Shown here: in pieces, positions 45,583-56,905 of the stretch | Numbering within the stretch: the first letter of the stretch is position 1 | Layout of the letters: the number at the start of each line of letters is the position of its first letter | DNA from: Pinus tabuliformis | Taxonomy: Eukaryota; Streptophyta; Pinopsida; Pinales; Pinaceae | Reading direction: 5' to 3' | DNA: 64,000 nt | NCBI GenBank assembly: GCA_031772625.1 | Contig: CM062813.1 | Span: forward strand, 690,008,420-690,072,419 | The notes under the pieces: generated by a model | The model's input: the letters and a program-made list of their open reading frames with translations, nothing else | Database searches by the model: none | What the model was told of the DNA's origin: nothing | Translations under genes and position numbers: made by a program

Positions 45583-46392
45583 CTCTCTCTCAACAAGAAA
45601 GGCTTCCTCTCAAACCCGAACCTGTAACTCTGGAATGTTCTCCATGCAACACATCTGGCTGGTCCACTTGCTCTGTCATCAAAGTCTTTGACTGCTATTG
45701 CCTCTGTCGACTGAAAACTCTGCATCTCTGTGCTCTTCAGTATCTGACTGCTCTATCCTCTATCACTTTGATCTCTGATTGCTGCTAGTTCTATCTCCCA
45801 GCATTGCATCCGCACTGCACCTCCCAACTGACCTCCCTGTTGGGCTAGAAACACCCTTTGATGTTGAAGCTCTACCTGCTACTGATAAGTGCTCCTTCTC
45901 TGACATCTGCGCTACTACAACATCTCCATGCATCTCGCACCATTGCACACCTCTCTGTGCCACCTAGCACTATGCAAAACACTTGTGCCTCTCGCATTGC
46001 TGCAGCCTGCTAGCTATGCACTTTCCTGGGATTCCCTGCACTGTCGCTCTCTCTGCCGCTCCATCCGCATCTGTCTCTACCCAATCAGTCAGTTCTTGCT
46101 ACTCCACATCATGGTTCCTGTAGCAAGGTCTCATCCAAGAGGTTAGGTACCTCAAGGATCCTGCCCCTCCTCCTTGGGACAATCACTCTATATCGCCCCA
46201 CCTCCTACCTGGAGGTATGGCTGCATGTGATCCCTCAGCCCACCTGGCTCGAAGTTTCCCCCTACTGGAGGTCTCTGCATGAGTAAATGTCTCTACTCGA
46301 TCTCCTCTCAGCTTCCCTTGTTGTGGCTCCTCCACAACCTCCTGAAGCTGCTACACCAATCGTGGCTCCTCCACAATTGTCTGAGACTTCTT
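45583..46392 (-). other. Non-coding part of the Gag-only element
   Basis: About 0.8 kb downstream of Gag where Pol would lie in an autonomous Copia. No protease, integrase or RT trace was found in any frame. Confidence 0.7.
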
Positions 46393-47063
46393 CTAGCTCT
46401 GCATGTTGAAAGGTAACATACCTTCCCTCTCAACCACCAAGTCTCCATCAATTGCCTCACTGCTCAAGGCTTTGCATGCATCTTGAACCTCAAGAGCATA
46501 CAGGTTCTTGACCCGTGAACCCTCCTCATGACAACGAAAGCATCGCACTTTCGATTTGTCAACCTTCTTCCCACCACTGGAAGAACTGGATTCGGAAAGA
46601 GAACCCTTCTCCTTCCCCTTCTTCACCTTACTCGCTAAGGCACAGTTCTCCTCATCCTGCATGGATGAAGAACCATCTCTGGTGCTCCGTCTAATCTCCT
46701 CCTGCACAAGATCCGACCAAAGTCTCTCCCATCCTGGCAGTTTCTCCCTTCCATTCATCGAGTCCTGGTAGCTATGCCAACTCTTAGGAAGGTCAAGGAG
46801 TGCTAGACTCACCATCCTCATCTGATAGTCACCCCCACACTTCCCAGCTCATCCCGACATTGGGTGAACTTCGTGAGATACTGGGGCATACTGTCTCCAT
46901 TCTCACACTTAATGTTTCTGAGTTTTATCTCTTGCTTTGGAATTAAATTCGAATTCCACCATCTCAAAAACTCAACCACTTCCGATCTAGAATTCATGAG
47001 AACAAAGTATTTCTTGTACAGAGATTGATTGTCTGGGCATTCACCGGATATCTCACCTTCCAA
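46393..47063 (-). pseudogene. Copia-type Gag of the non-autonomous element, one frameshift
   Basis: Two frames overlap by four bases at 46818-46821. The first (47063-46818) has VEFLRWWNSNLIPKQE and SMPQYLTKFTQCRDEL; the second (46821-46393) has LPKSWHSYQDSMNGREKL and RLWSDLVQEEIRR, typical of the UBN2 domain. A single indel separates them. The zinc knuckle is degenerate (CFRCHEEGSRVKN keeps only the first two Cys). The N-terminus upstream of 47063 is not clear. Confidence 0.82.
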
Positions 47064-47215
47064 AAGAAGGATGAATCCAAAGGCTACCTGGCCCGATTAC
47101 AGACTCTGCCTGAAGAAATAAAATGTAAACACTTTTTGAATAATAGATCCGATGATCAATCCTCGCTTGATATCCTGTAAAAATCTCTTCTACAAATCAA
47201 GCAGCTCTGGTACCA

Positions 47216-48436
47216 TGTAGAAATTTTGAATAATATGACACATATTCACAGAGATTATCCTGATTATACACTTATAAGCAGAACATGCATAATACATAAC
47301 CTCCTCTACGTTGATCATCAATTTACAGAAGCAGAAACATTCATAGGCGCACATAGAAGCATCAATCAAACTCATTAACACAGTATGTATCCCGGGGAAA
47401 GCATCTCGCTAAAAACCCCAACTATCTGTATATTATATTGATTGAATCATGTAACATTACAAATTACAATGCTTATCACAAGCAATCCAGTACCAGCTCC
47501 ACCTGTTACACACAATACAGCTCAGATCTGATCTCCAAATCTATTCCACTGCTTGCCTGCCTCCACAGCTCAATACCTGCTCAAGAATGAATGAGAATGG
47601 TTTACCAAACTCGTATTTAACCTCCAAAGAATCACTCACACTAGGAAATACGTGAGAAGAGGCTATAATACTTGGTATTGGCCAATTCATTGGCATACTC
47701 AATCCCTTTGATTGTGCAAATCATCATGCACAACTATAGTCACAACTGATAGCAATCTGATCCTCTAACACCTGTCCCTCCTGAACTGAACATGCACTGA
47801 CATGCAACTGAGTTAACTGATGTATTCTATAGTTGCATTATGAGTTAATAATTAGTTTAACAACTCATCATTAATCTATTTGCAATTAGACTAATTACAA
47901 CTAGTTTAACCAAGTCAAATTGAACACAACTCCATCAACTCTACAATCAACTCCACCAAACTCAACTGATTGAGTTCTAACTGAAGTCATGCATGCAACA
48001 ACTCAACTGACCCACAAAGAAAGCGTATTTCCTTCTAACAGCTGCATGTGCCACATCTGTAGCTCAAACTGAAGTGCTCCAAGAGAATAAGATCAAGTTT
48101 ATAGTCCAAATATTATTATGAGACAATAATATTTGACTTTTCTATTTTTGACAGCCAGTCTAAAAATAGACTTTGATCACTCCTACTGTGATCACTCCTG
48201 CTGTGATCATCCCTGCTGTGGTCACTCCTGCTATGATCATCCCTGTTGTGGTCACTCCTAGTATGATCATCCCTGCTGTGGTCACTCCTGCTGTGATCAT
48301 CCTTGCTGGGATCCAAAAATAGAACTTGCGCCATAATTTGCCTGCGGGCCCACTTAGTGAAGGCGACTCCTTTCCACTAAGCTCCATCATCTTGTTGCAT
48401 TCTCAACAAGCATTTCTTGTTGCACACTTTTCAACA
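47216..48436 (-). repeat. 5' LTR of the Gag-only element (right side)
   Basis: 1221 bp, 15 bp longer than its partner because of one extra minisatellite unit. The primer site tggtaccagagc adjoins it at about 47204-47215 on the minus strand. Confidence 0.92.
48174..48308. repeat. 15-bp minisatellite inside the LTR (9 units)
   Basis: Same array as at 45335-45454, with one more unit and several unit-specific substitutions. Confidence 0.92.
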
Positions 48437-48723
48437 GGTGTTACATCTCCTCGGGTTATGGTTTTGGTTGTTTAGGGTTTGCTCTTATTGTTCAATAATA
48501 AAAGGCCCTTGAGCCTCATTGTAATGTAGTTCAGAGGATGTATCCACCACATTCTTCTCAGAGATAAGCTATCATCGTCGAGTTACTCTCATTTCCACAC
48601 TGTTTGTAAGCATATTTCATTATTTGATATTAATCAAAGGAAGTGTTATTTCTGTTGCATCTCTGTATTTATGGTTATATCTGTAATTTGTTGCGTCATG
48701 TTTAAATTCAGATCTGAGATTAG

Positions 48724-48735
48724 TGGTATCAAAGC
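48724..48735 (+). promoter_or_regulatory. Met-tRNA primer-binding site of Gypsy internal region 1
   Basis: tggtatcaaagc, one mismatch from the usual tggtatcagagc seen after LTR2. Confidence 0.75.
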
Positions 48736-48831
48736 GGTCTGGTAACCTTTGCAAGACCAGCCTCGTAAATCCTGATGGCCTCCCATGGAGGAAGAAAAGA
48801 AAGATGAGGGAGCAGGGGACCTATCAAAATA

Positions 48832-49728
48832 TTGCATGAGGAGGCCCTCGAGAAACAAAGGAATGTGATGATGGATAACTTTGCTCAGATCCTTCAACGG
48901 TTTCCCACTGGCAGTGCATCCACATCCAACAACCACTCTGGAGGCTCCACACCTTTTAAGGTACAAGTAAACTTTGACATTTCCATATTTGAGGGAAAAA
49001 TAGATGCATACGTCATAGATACATGGTTGAATCTGTTAGAAGGATATTTTTCTGTTCATGATTTTTCCAACCGAGAAAATATTACGTTTGCTCTTCTCAA
49101 AGCTGCCCCCCACATCAAGGACTATTGGGAAACCTATTGTGAGCAGAAGGATGAAAGTATGAATTCATTGTTTCCAACCACTCCCAGTTGGAATTCATTC
49201 CAGGATGCCATTAAGAAGCAGTACTACCCTGTCGGGAGCTATGAGGACAAATACATAAAGTGGACCACGCTGCGGCAGGGAAGGGACCAAGATGTGCTAG
49301 ATTTTACCAATGTTTTTCATACCATGCGCACGAAGTTGGGAATCAAGGATTCTGAGAAACATTTGGTACTCAAGTACTGCGGCTGCCTACATAGATACAT
49401 CTAGGATGAGATGGAGTTCCCGAACATCTCCTCGCTCGACACGACATACAGATATGCCGTCAAGATCGAGCAGAAGTTTAAATAGAAGAAGCAAGACTTT
49501 GGATTTGTGAATCCGAAGCAAGGGAAAGGTGCCCCCAAACCGCAGAACAAAGGACAAAGCCAAGGTGAGATGGCCCAGGACAACCCGCCAAGGCCACAAG
49601 AAAAGGACAACACTACAAAGCCAAAGAAGGACACGAGAAAGTGGTGTGAGTTCCATAAGAGCTCCACTCACAACATAAGCAAGTGTCGGGCCAAGCAATC
49701 ACTGGTGGCCGAGCTAAAGGCTTCATAA
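48832..49728 (+). pseudogene. Gypsy Gag, internal region 1
   Basis: The capsid part is open at 48832-49404 (WLNLLEGYFSVHDFSNRENI, then IKDYWETYCEQKDES and WTTLRQGRDQDVLDFTNVF). UAG stops at 49402-49404 and 49483-49485 interrupt it. The frame then continues to 49728 with a CHHC-type knuckle (WCEFHKSSTHNISKC). Both stops also occur in the second internal region. Confidence 0.88.
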
Positions 49729-49797
49729 TCAGATGCATGTTCCGACTCAGAGTCAGAACCCGATAAAGGGAATGACAAGGGGAAGCAGATTATTGAT

Positions 49798-50319
49798 GTG
49801 GAGCGCAACGCCATCGTCACCACAACAAAGATCCAGAAGGAGGAACCCGAAGATCCAGAGGAGGAGAAGTGTCTCTTACACTCCCAGATGTGGGTGAAGG
49901 GTTCCCCACTACAGTTCATTATCGACAGTGGAAGCCAAAAAAACCTCATTGCAGCAGAGGTCGTGAAGCGGTTGGGCTTACCAACCACAACATATCCACA
50001 ACAATACATAATCAGGTGGCTTAACCAAGGATGAGATATGCGTGTGAGCCAACAATGTCGCCTTCCATACAACATCAAGCCCTTCACAGATGAGGTATTA
50101 TGTGACATCGCTCCCCTTGATGTTTGTGACGTATTATTAGGCCAACCATACTTGTGGAAGCGACATGTTGTGTATGAGTCAAGGCCTCGCGTTGTTATTG
50201 TTACATTCGGAAATAATTTGTATAGAATACCTGAGGTAGTCCCACCTAACGCCATCTCTCTGTTTACTACCAAACAATGCAGTAAACTAATTTCAAAACT
50301 GGGAAATTTGTTTTCCTAA
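49798..50319 (+). pseudogene. Gypsy protease, internal region 1
   Basis: Active site FIIDSGSQKNLIAAEVVK is intact at 49915-49970. The fold continues in the next frame with CDVLLGQPYLWKRHVV. A TGA at 50032-50034 splits the two. Confidence 0.85.
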
Positions 50320-50984
50320 TGCTACGCCCTCAAGGAAAGAAGAAGACAGTGGCCACAACCTGTAGACAAGGCCCCTCCACACAACAACAAAAAATGAACA
50401 AGGTCGTGGAGGAGTACAGGGAGATCTTCACCTCCCCCGCAGGGGTGCCTCTGCACTGTCAGGTCAAGCACTCCATCGATCTGACCCCAGGTACATCGTT
50501 ACCCAATGGAACAATCTATAAACGCTTCATTCTGGAGAACAATGAAATCAAGAGGAAAATTCAGGAGATGTTGCAGAAAGGTCACATTCGGCCACGTTCA
50601 TCGCCCTATGGTAGCCTAATCATGTTGGTACAGAAGAAGGATGGGACTTGGAGACTCTATATTGACTATCGGGCGCTGAACAAGATCACTGTCCAAAATA
50701 GGTACCCGATCCCATGGATTGATGACCTTTTGGACCAACTCATGGGAGCAAAATATTTCAGAAAGATCGACTTGAAGTCCGGATATCACCAGGTACCAAT
50801 CGAACCCTCAGATGTGTGGAAGACTGCCTTCAAATCCAAGGAGGGCCTTTTCGAATGCTTGGTTATGCCTTTTGGGTTGACGAATGCTCCCCCAACCTTC
50901 ACGAGGCTCATGGATGACATCTTATGGCCATTCACCAACTCATTTGTAGTGTTATACTTGGATGTAATCCTGATCTTCAGCTAG
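50319..50984 (+). pseudogene. Gypsy reverse transcriptase, internal region 1 (YLDV)
   Basis: The 221-codon frame has KHSIDLTPGTSLPNGTIYK, VQKKDGTWRLYIDYRALNK, IDLKSGYHQVPIEP and VMPFGLTNAPPTF. The catalytic box reads VVLYLDVILIFS: the second Asp of Y-L-D-D is Val, so the enzyme would be dead. The UAG right after it (50982-50984) was also a serine/glutamine-region codon in the ancestor. Confidence 0.92.
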
Positions 50985-51119
50985 AGTTGGGAGCACCTCC
51001 ACCACCTCCAATAGGTTCTCCAAACACTGCGGCAACACAAGCTGTGTGCCAATTTGGAGAAATGTAATTTTGGCATGAACCCGGTTTAGTATCTAGGATA
51101 CATTATTGATGAACAGGGG

Positions 51120-51690
51120 GTGCAGGTGGATCCAGCCAAGATCCAAGTCATTCGAGATTGGCTAGCCCCAACCACTCTGTTAGATCTTCGTAGCTTTCTG
51201 GGTCTTTCTAATTTCTACCGCAGTTTTGAGTTGGGGTTCTCTCATATTACTTGGCCCTTGAGTCAAGTCACCAAAGGTGGAGCGAAAGCAAAATTCTTTT
51301 GGTTTGAATCTCAACAGAAGACATTCATAGAGTTGAAACATCGCCTCTGCTCTGCACCAGTGCTCACATTACCAGACTTGCAACAACCATTTGAGATTGA
51401 GACAAATGCCTCTGACTATGCTATTGGAGCAGTCCTTACTCAACAGGGGCATTCAGTGGCATATCACAGTGAGACACTTTCAGACATGGTCTGAAAGTAT
51501 CCCACTTACGATAAAGAGATGTATTCCATTGTGCAAGCTTGCCAACAATGGAAGCATTACATTTTTGGGAAGGAAACAATCATCCACACAGACCACTGAA
51601 CCCCACAATTCATATAGACACAACGGAAGTTGTAGAATGATCACCATCAGAAGTGGTCCACATACCTGCAACAGTTCCATTTAAATATCA
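51120..51690 (+). pseudogene. Gypsy RNase H, internal region 1
   Basis: RT thumb and RNase H: VIRDWLAPTTLLDLRSFLGL, WPLSQVTKGGAKAKFFW, then FEIETNASDYAIGAVLTQQ with the first catalytic Asp. The frame stops at 51492-51494 (tga); the rest follows in pieces to about 51690. Confidence 0.88.
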
Positions 51691-51699
51691 AGTACAAGA

Positions 51700-53274
51700 A
51701 GGGCAACACAAATAATGTTGCGGACTACCTCATCCAACCAATTATCTTGGCATTAACTACTGTGCTCAACTCTTGTGGGAATGAGACTTCTAATTGGCCA
51801 CTTCTCTACAAAAGCGACCCAGAATTCAGCCACAAATACCATATGCTCTTGAGGGGTTAGCAAGTTCCAATTTTTCACCTCCAGGATGCGTTGTTATGCC
51901 ATATAGGACACCTTTGTGTTCCGTCAAGCGAGCGGGCCAAGATAATTTTGGAAGCACACTAGAGTCGGGCTACTGGGCAATTCGGGGTCAAAAAAATAAT
52001 GGCAATACTGCAGAAGTATTTCTATTGGCCGAATCTTCGATAGGATGTCAGTAAGTACATCAGATCCTGCACTGCCTATGCCATCGCCAAACCAACCATC
52101 AAGAAGCAAGGTCTCTATACTCCGCTACCTACCCCTAGTCGACCTTGGGAATCCATCTCCATGGATTACATGTCAGGCCTTCCTTCTACCAAGCATGACA
52201 ACGACTGTGTTTTTGTGTTCGTCGACCGATTCTCGAAGATGGCCATTATGGCGGCCTCCAAGAAGAGTATCACAGCAGAAGCCACTGCTAAACTCTTCTT
52301 TGAATGAGTGTGTGTGCACTTTGGGATCCCACATTCTATCATCTTATATCGGGACAATAGGTTCCTTAGTACATTTTGGTCCAGTCTCTGGTCAATGCTG
52401 GACACCAAGCTCACTAAGTCCACAACTTTCCATCCACAAACTGATGGGCAGATAGAGGTTGTCAATAGGATGATCGTACACATTCTGCGCATGTACAACA
52501 CAAAGCATCCACGCACATGGGATGAAAGCCTCCCCTATGTCCATCATAGCTATAACCGGGCTCTCCACAGCTTGACTGGCCACAACCCATTTGAGGTGGG
52601 CTTGGGATTCCAGCCACTATGTCCCATTGATGTGGCCATACCAGTTGCAGCAACTCAAGGAGATTTGGCTCATGTCTAGTCTGAAGCCGACAAGGAAAAT
52701 AGCTTCATTGAGCATATTCAACACATCTGCCAATAAGTCCATGACATATTGGACAAAACCAATGCCAAGTAAAAGTAGTGGCATTATCGGCATCAGGTGC
52801 CACACAAGTTCCAGGTGGGTGGCAAAGTTTGGCTACATTTGCAGAAGGAGATCCTCGCTGGGCCCACCGCAAGATTTGCCCGTTCTGATATGGGTCATAC
52901 ACCATCACCAAGGTTGTGGGAGATAATGCTTTTGAGCTCAGCATTCCCCCATTCCTTGGCCTGCACCTAGTGTTTAATGTGGATCGCCTTCGGCCATACT
53001 TTCCACCATTACTAGACACATCCGACATTGCAGAAAAGCTCACACCAACATAGTTAAATCCAGATTGCATGGAACAAGCTGCAACTGATCGAATCATGTA
53101 CACATAGATCAAGCACACTCGCCAGTAGAATATCCAACTGTATCGAGTTGTCAAAGCAGGCCAACTCCTTCACCAGGGTAAGTGGCTCACCAGGGACCAA
53201 GTTCAACAGAAGTTTCCTCATCTCATGGAGGAACTCAACGCAATGGAGACCATTGCTTCCTAATGGGGGAGGAA
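51700..53274 (+). pseudogene. Gypsy integrase and C-terminal region, internal region 1
   Basis: The integrase zinc domain and core are scattered over frames from 51794 to 52679. The clearest part is 52308-52679 (VHFGIPHSIILYRDNRF, STTFHPQTDGQIEVVNRM with the catalytic Glu). A GPY/F-like end follows (KVVGDNAFELSIPPFLGLH, then NVDRLRPYFPPLL), and a tail of about 70 residues that loosely resembles the chromodomain position of chromoviruses. The purine tract atgggggaggaa leads into LTR2. Confidence 0.8.
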
Positions 53275-53887
53275 TGATCTAGGTGGATATTTGTGGCCAC
53301 TTGCCAATTCCACTTGGACCCCCACCATTGTTTCTTTCAGTTTTTCAGTTTCCTTAATTGTAACGCAATTTACTATTTTTAGCAGTTTTTCGAGTCCTAA
53401 ACATTCGGAGCCGTTTTGAGGCCCTAAACGATGTTTTTTGGTAATCTATTGCTAGAATTTTTTTGATAATCTTATCTTTATTGTCATAGTCCTCAAAGAG
53501 ATCTTTCCAACGGGGTATCATGCGCGTCAAATAGAGATAATATGACCAAGTCACGAACCTGGGAAGTTGGTTGTCCAACTAACTCCAACGAGGCCCATAA
53601 ACTCTTAGTGTTACATCTCCTAGGGTTAGGGTTTTGGTTGTTTAGGGTTGTCTCTTATTGTTCAATAATAGAAAGGCCCTTGAGCCTCATTGTAACGCAG
53701 TTCAGAGGATGTAGCCACCACATCTCTTCTCAAATATAAGCTACCATCACCGAGCTAGTCTCATTTCCACACTGTTTGTAAGCATATTTCATTATTTGAT
53801 ATTAATCAAAGGAAGTGTTATTTTTTTTCATCTATGTATTTATGGTTATATCTGTAATTTGTTGCGTTCCTGTTTAAATTCAGATCA
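53275..53887 (+). repeat. Gypsy LTR2, shared middle LTR
   Basis: 613 bp, TG at the start and CA at the end, preceded by a polypurine tract and followed by a primer site. It therefore serves as 3' LTR for region 1 and 5' LTR for region 2. Confidence 0.92.
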
Positions 53888-53888
53888 G

Positions 53889-53900
53889 TGGTATCAGAGC
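53889..53900 (+). promoter_or_regulatory. Met-tRNA primer-binding site of Gypsy internal region 2
   Basis: tggtatcagagc, exact plant consensus, one base after LTR2. Confidence 0.88.
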
Positions 53901-54017
53901 AATCTACTCTTTCTCTATTTTTCTTTGCATGTCCCCAACAAGGTCGGGATATAAGGAGTTAGGGCTCGAATTGGTCGAACCTTTGCAAGACCAGGCTCGT
54001 AAATCCCGACGGCCTCC

Positions 54018-54970
54018 CATGGAGGAAGAAAAGAAAGATGAGGGAGTAGGAGATCCTATCAAAATATTGCCTGAGGAGGCCCTCAAGAAACAAAGGAATG
54101 CGATGTTGGATAACTTTTCTTAGGTCCTTCAACAGTTTCCCACTGGCGGCACATCCACATCCAACAACCACTCTGGAGGCTCCACACCTTTTAAGGTACA
54201 AGTAAACTTTGACATTTCCGTATTTGAGGGACAAATAGATGCATATGCCGTAGATAAATGGTTGAATATGTTAGAAGGATATTTTTCTGTTCATGCTTTT
54301 TCTAGCCGAGAAAACATTTCTTTCGCTCTTCTCAAAGCCAGCCCCCATGTCAAGGACTGTTGGGAAACCTATTGTGAGCATAAGGATGAAAGTACGAACT
54401 CATTGTTTCCAGCCACTCCCACTTGGAATTCATTCCGGGACACCATCAAGAAGCAGTACTACCCTGTCGGGAGCTATGAGGACAAATACATAAAGTGGAC
54501 CACGCTGCGGCAGGGAATGGACCAAGATGTGCCAAATTTTACCAATGTTTTTCATACCATGTGCATGAAGTTGGGCATCAAGGATTCTATGAAACATTTG
54601 GTACTCAAGTACCGTGGCTGCCTACATAGATACATATAGGACTAGATGGAGTTCTTGGGCATCTCCTTGCTCGGCACAATGTATAGATACATCATCAAGA
54701 TCGAGCAGAAGTTTAAATAGAAGAAGCGAGACTTTGGATATGTGAATTCGGAGGAAGTGAAATGTGCCCCCAAACCGTAGAACAAAGGACAAATCCAAGG
54801 CGGGATGGACCAAGACAACTCGCCAAGGCCACAAGCAAAGGAAAACACTGCAAAGCCAAAGAAGGACATGGGAAAGTGGTGTGAGTTCCATAAGAGCTCC
54901 ACCCACAACACAAGCAAGTGTTGGGCTAAGAAATCACTGGTGGTCGAGCTAAAGGCTTTAGAATCATATG
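54018..54970 (+). pseudogene. Gypsy Gag, internal region 2
   Basis: Capsid segments are open at 54262-54639 (NMLEYFSVHAF-like start, then WNSFRDTIKKQYYPVGSYED). An early UAG at 54121-54123 and others at 54637-54639, 54643-54645 and 54718-54720 break it. The knuckle WCEFHKSSTHNTSKC is at about 54878-54922. Two of the stops coincide with those of region 1. Confidence 0.88.
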
Positions 54971-55540
54971 CATGTTCCGACTCTGAGTCAGAACCCGACA
55001 AGGGGAAGCAGATTATTGATGGGGAGCCCAACGCCACCGTCACCACAATGAAGATCCAGAAGGAGAAACCCGAAGATCCAAAGGAGGAGCATCTCTTCTA
55101 CTCCCAAAAGTGGGTGAAGGGTTCCCCACTACAGTTCATTGTCGACAGCGAGAGCCAAAAGAACCTCATTACAGCAGAGGTTGTGAAGTGGCTGGGCTTA
55201 CCGACCACAACACACCCACAACCGTACACCATCGGGTGGCTTCACCAAGGATGGAATTTGCGCATGAGCCAATAATGTCGCCTTCCATACAGCATCAAGC
55301 CCTTCACGGATGAGGTATTATGTGATGTCACTCCCCTTGATGTTTGTGATGTAGTATTAGGCCAACCATACTTGTGGAAATGACATGTTGTGTATGAGTC
55401 AAGGCCTCGCGTTGTTATCGTTACATTAGCAAATAAGTTGTATAGGATACTGGAGGTAGCCCCACCTACCACCATCTCTCTGGTTACTACAAAACAATGC
55501 AATAAACTAATTTCAAAAACCAAAAAATTTGTTTTCATGA
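54971..55540 (+). pseudogene. Gypsy protease, internal region 2
   Basis: The active site reads FIVDSESQKNLITAEVVK: Gly of D-S-G is Glu. Stops follow at 55273-55275 (taa) and 55381-55383 (tga). Region 1 keeps D-S-G, so this loss is specific to region 2. Confidence 0.85.
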
Positions 55541-55544
55541 TGAT

Positions 55545-56240
55545 ATGCCCTCAAGGAAAGAAGAAGACAGTGGCCACGACCTCCATACAAGGCCCCTCCA
55601 CATGACAACAACAGATGAACAAGGTCGTGGAGAAGTACGAGGAAATATTTACCCCCCCCCTGTAGGGGTGCCTCTGCATTATAAGGTCAAGCACTCCATC
55701 GATCTGACCCCAGGTGCGCTGTTGCCCAATGGAACAATCTATCGACGCTCCGTTATGGAGAACGATGAAATCAAGAGGCAAATTCAGGAGCTACTGCAGA
55801 AAGGTCACATTCGGCCAAGTTCATCGCCATGTGGGAGCCCGATTGTGTTGGTACAGAAGAAGGATGGGACTTGAAGACTCTATATTGACTATCGGGCATT
55901 GAACAAGATCATTGTATGGAATAGGTACCTAATCCCACAGATTGATGACCTTCTGGGCCAACTCACGGGAGAAAAATATTTCAACAAGATCGACTTGAAG
56001 TCCGGATATCACCAGGTACCAATCGAACCCTCTAATGTGTGGAAGATTGCCTTCAAAGCCAAGGAGGGCCTTTTTGAATGGTTGGTTATGCCTTTCGGGT
56101 TGACAAATGCTCCTGCAACCTTCATGAGGATCATGGATGACATCTTATGGCCATTCACCAACTCATTTGTAGTGATATACTTGGATGACATCCTAATCTT
56201 TAGCCAGAGTTGGGAAGAGCACCTCCACCACATCCAATAG
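55545..56240 (+). pseudogene. Gypsy reverse transcriptase, internal region 2 (YLDD kept)
   Basis: RT is split at a TGA (55872-55874, W to stop in DGTWRLY) and by a frame change near the start of the domain, where a run of ten C follows position 55651. The second part has IDLKSGYHQVPIEP, VMPFGLTNAPATF and VVIYLDDILIFS, so the catalytic aspartates are intact here though lost in region 1. Confidence 0.92.
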
Positions 56241-56344
56241 GTTCTCCAAACACTGTAGCAACACAAGCTGTGTGCCAATTTGGAGAAATGTACTTTTGGC
56301 ATGAACCAGGTTTAGTATTTGGGATACATTATTGATGAACGGGC

Positions 56345-56860
56345 GTGCAAGTGGATCCAGCCAAGATCCAAGTCATTCGAGATTGGCTAGCCCCAACCAC
56401 TCTGCCAGATATTCGTAGCTTTCTGGGTCTTTCTAATTGTTATCACACGTTTGAGTTGGGGTTCTCTCATATAACTTGGCCCTTGAGTCAAGTCACCAAA
56501 GGTGGAGCGAAAGAAAAAATCTTTTGGTCTGAATCTCAACAGAAGGCATTCGTAGAGTTGAAACATCGCCTTTGCTATGCACCAGTGCTCACATTACCAA
56601 ACTTGCAACAACCATTTGAGATTGAGATAAATGCCTCTGACTATGTTATTGGGGCGGTCCTTACTCAACAGGGGCATTCAGTGGCATATCACAGTGAGAC
56701 ACTTTCAGACATGGTCCGGAAGTATCCCACTTATGATAAAGAGATGTATTCCATTGTGCAGGCCTACCAACAATGGAAGCATTACATTTTGGGGAAGGAA
56801 ACAGTCATCCACATAGACCATCGACCCTTGCAATTCATACAGATGCAAGGGAAGTTGTAG
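56345..56860 (+). pseudogene. Gypsy RNase H, internal region 2
   Basis: 171 codons open: [58 protein letters not shown] and VIHIDHRPLQFI. The catalytic Asp and the D of HIDHRPL are kept. The UAG at 56858-56860 ends it; the element continues in phase toward integrase. Confidence 0.9.
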
Positions 56861-56905
56861 AATGATCGGCATCAGAAGTGGTCCACACACCTGCAACAGT
56901 TCCAT

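Larger units (their letters stand above)
44377..48436 (-). mobile_element. Gag-only non-autonomous LTR retrotransposon (4.06 kb), nested
   Basis: LTRs 44377-45582 and 47216-48436 begin tgtagaaatt and end ttttcaaca on the plus strand. TSD ggtgt is at 44372-44376 and 48437-48441, and LTR2 shows the uninterrupted site. It reads on the minus strand: tggtaccagagc next to the right LTR is the primer site and an agagagag purine tract adjoins the left LTR. The 1.63-kb internal region encodes a Copia-type Gag only. LTR divergence looks like about 3%. Mobilisation must have used enzymes of another element. Confidence 0.92.
44039..48720 (+). repeat. Gypsy LTR1, split by a Gag-only element
   Basis: Parts 44039-44376 and 48442-48720 together give about 615 bp, close to LTR2 (613 bp). 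The first bases are TA where TG is expected, a single change. The 3' boundary is uncertain by a few bases. Confidence 0.88.

Noticed and set aside
45335..48308. Possible CRISPR-like array (15-bp repeats)
   Set aside because: Units are contiguous with no spacers and sit inside plant LTRs.
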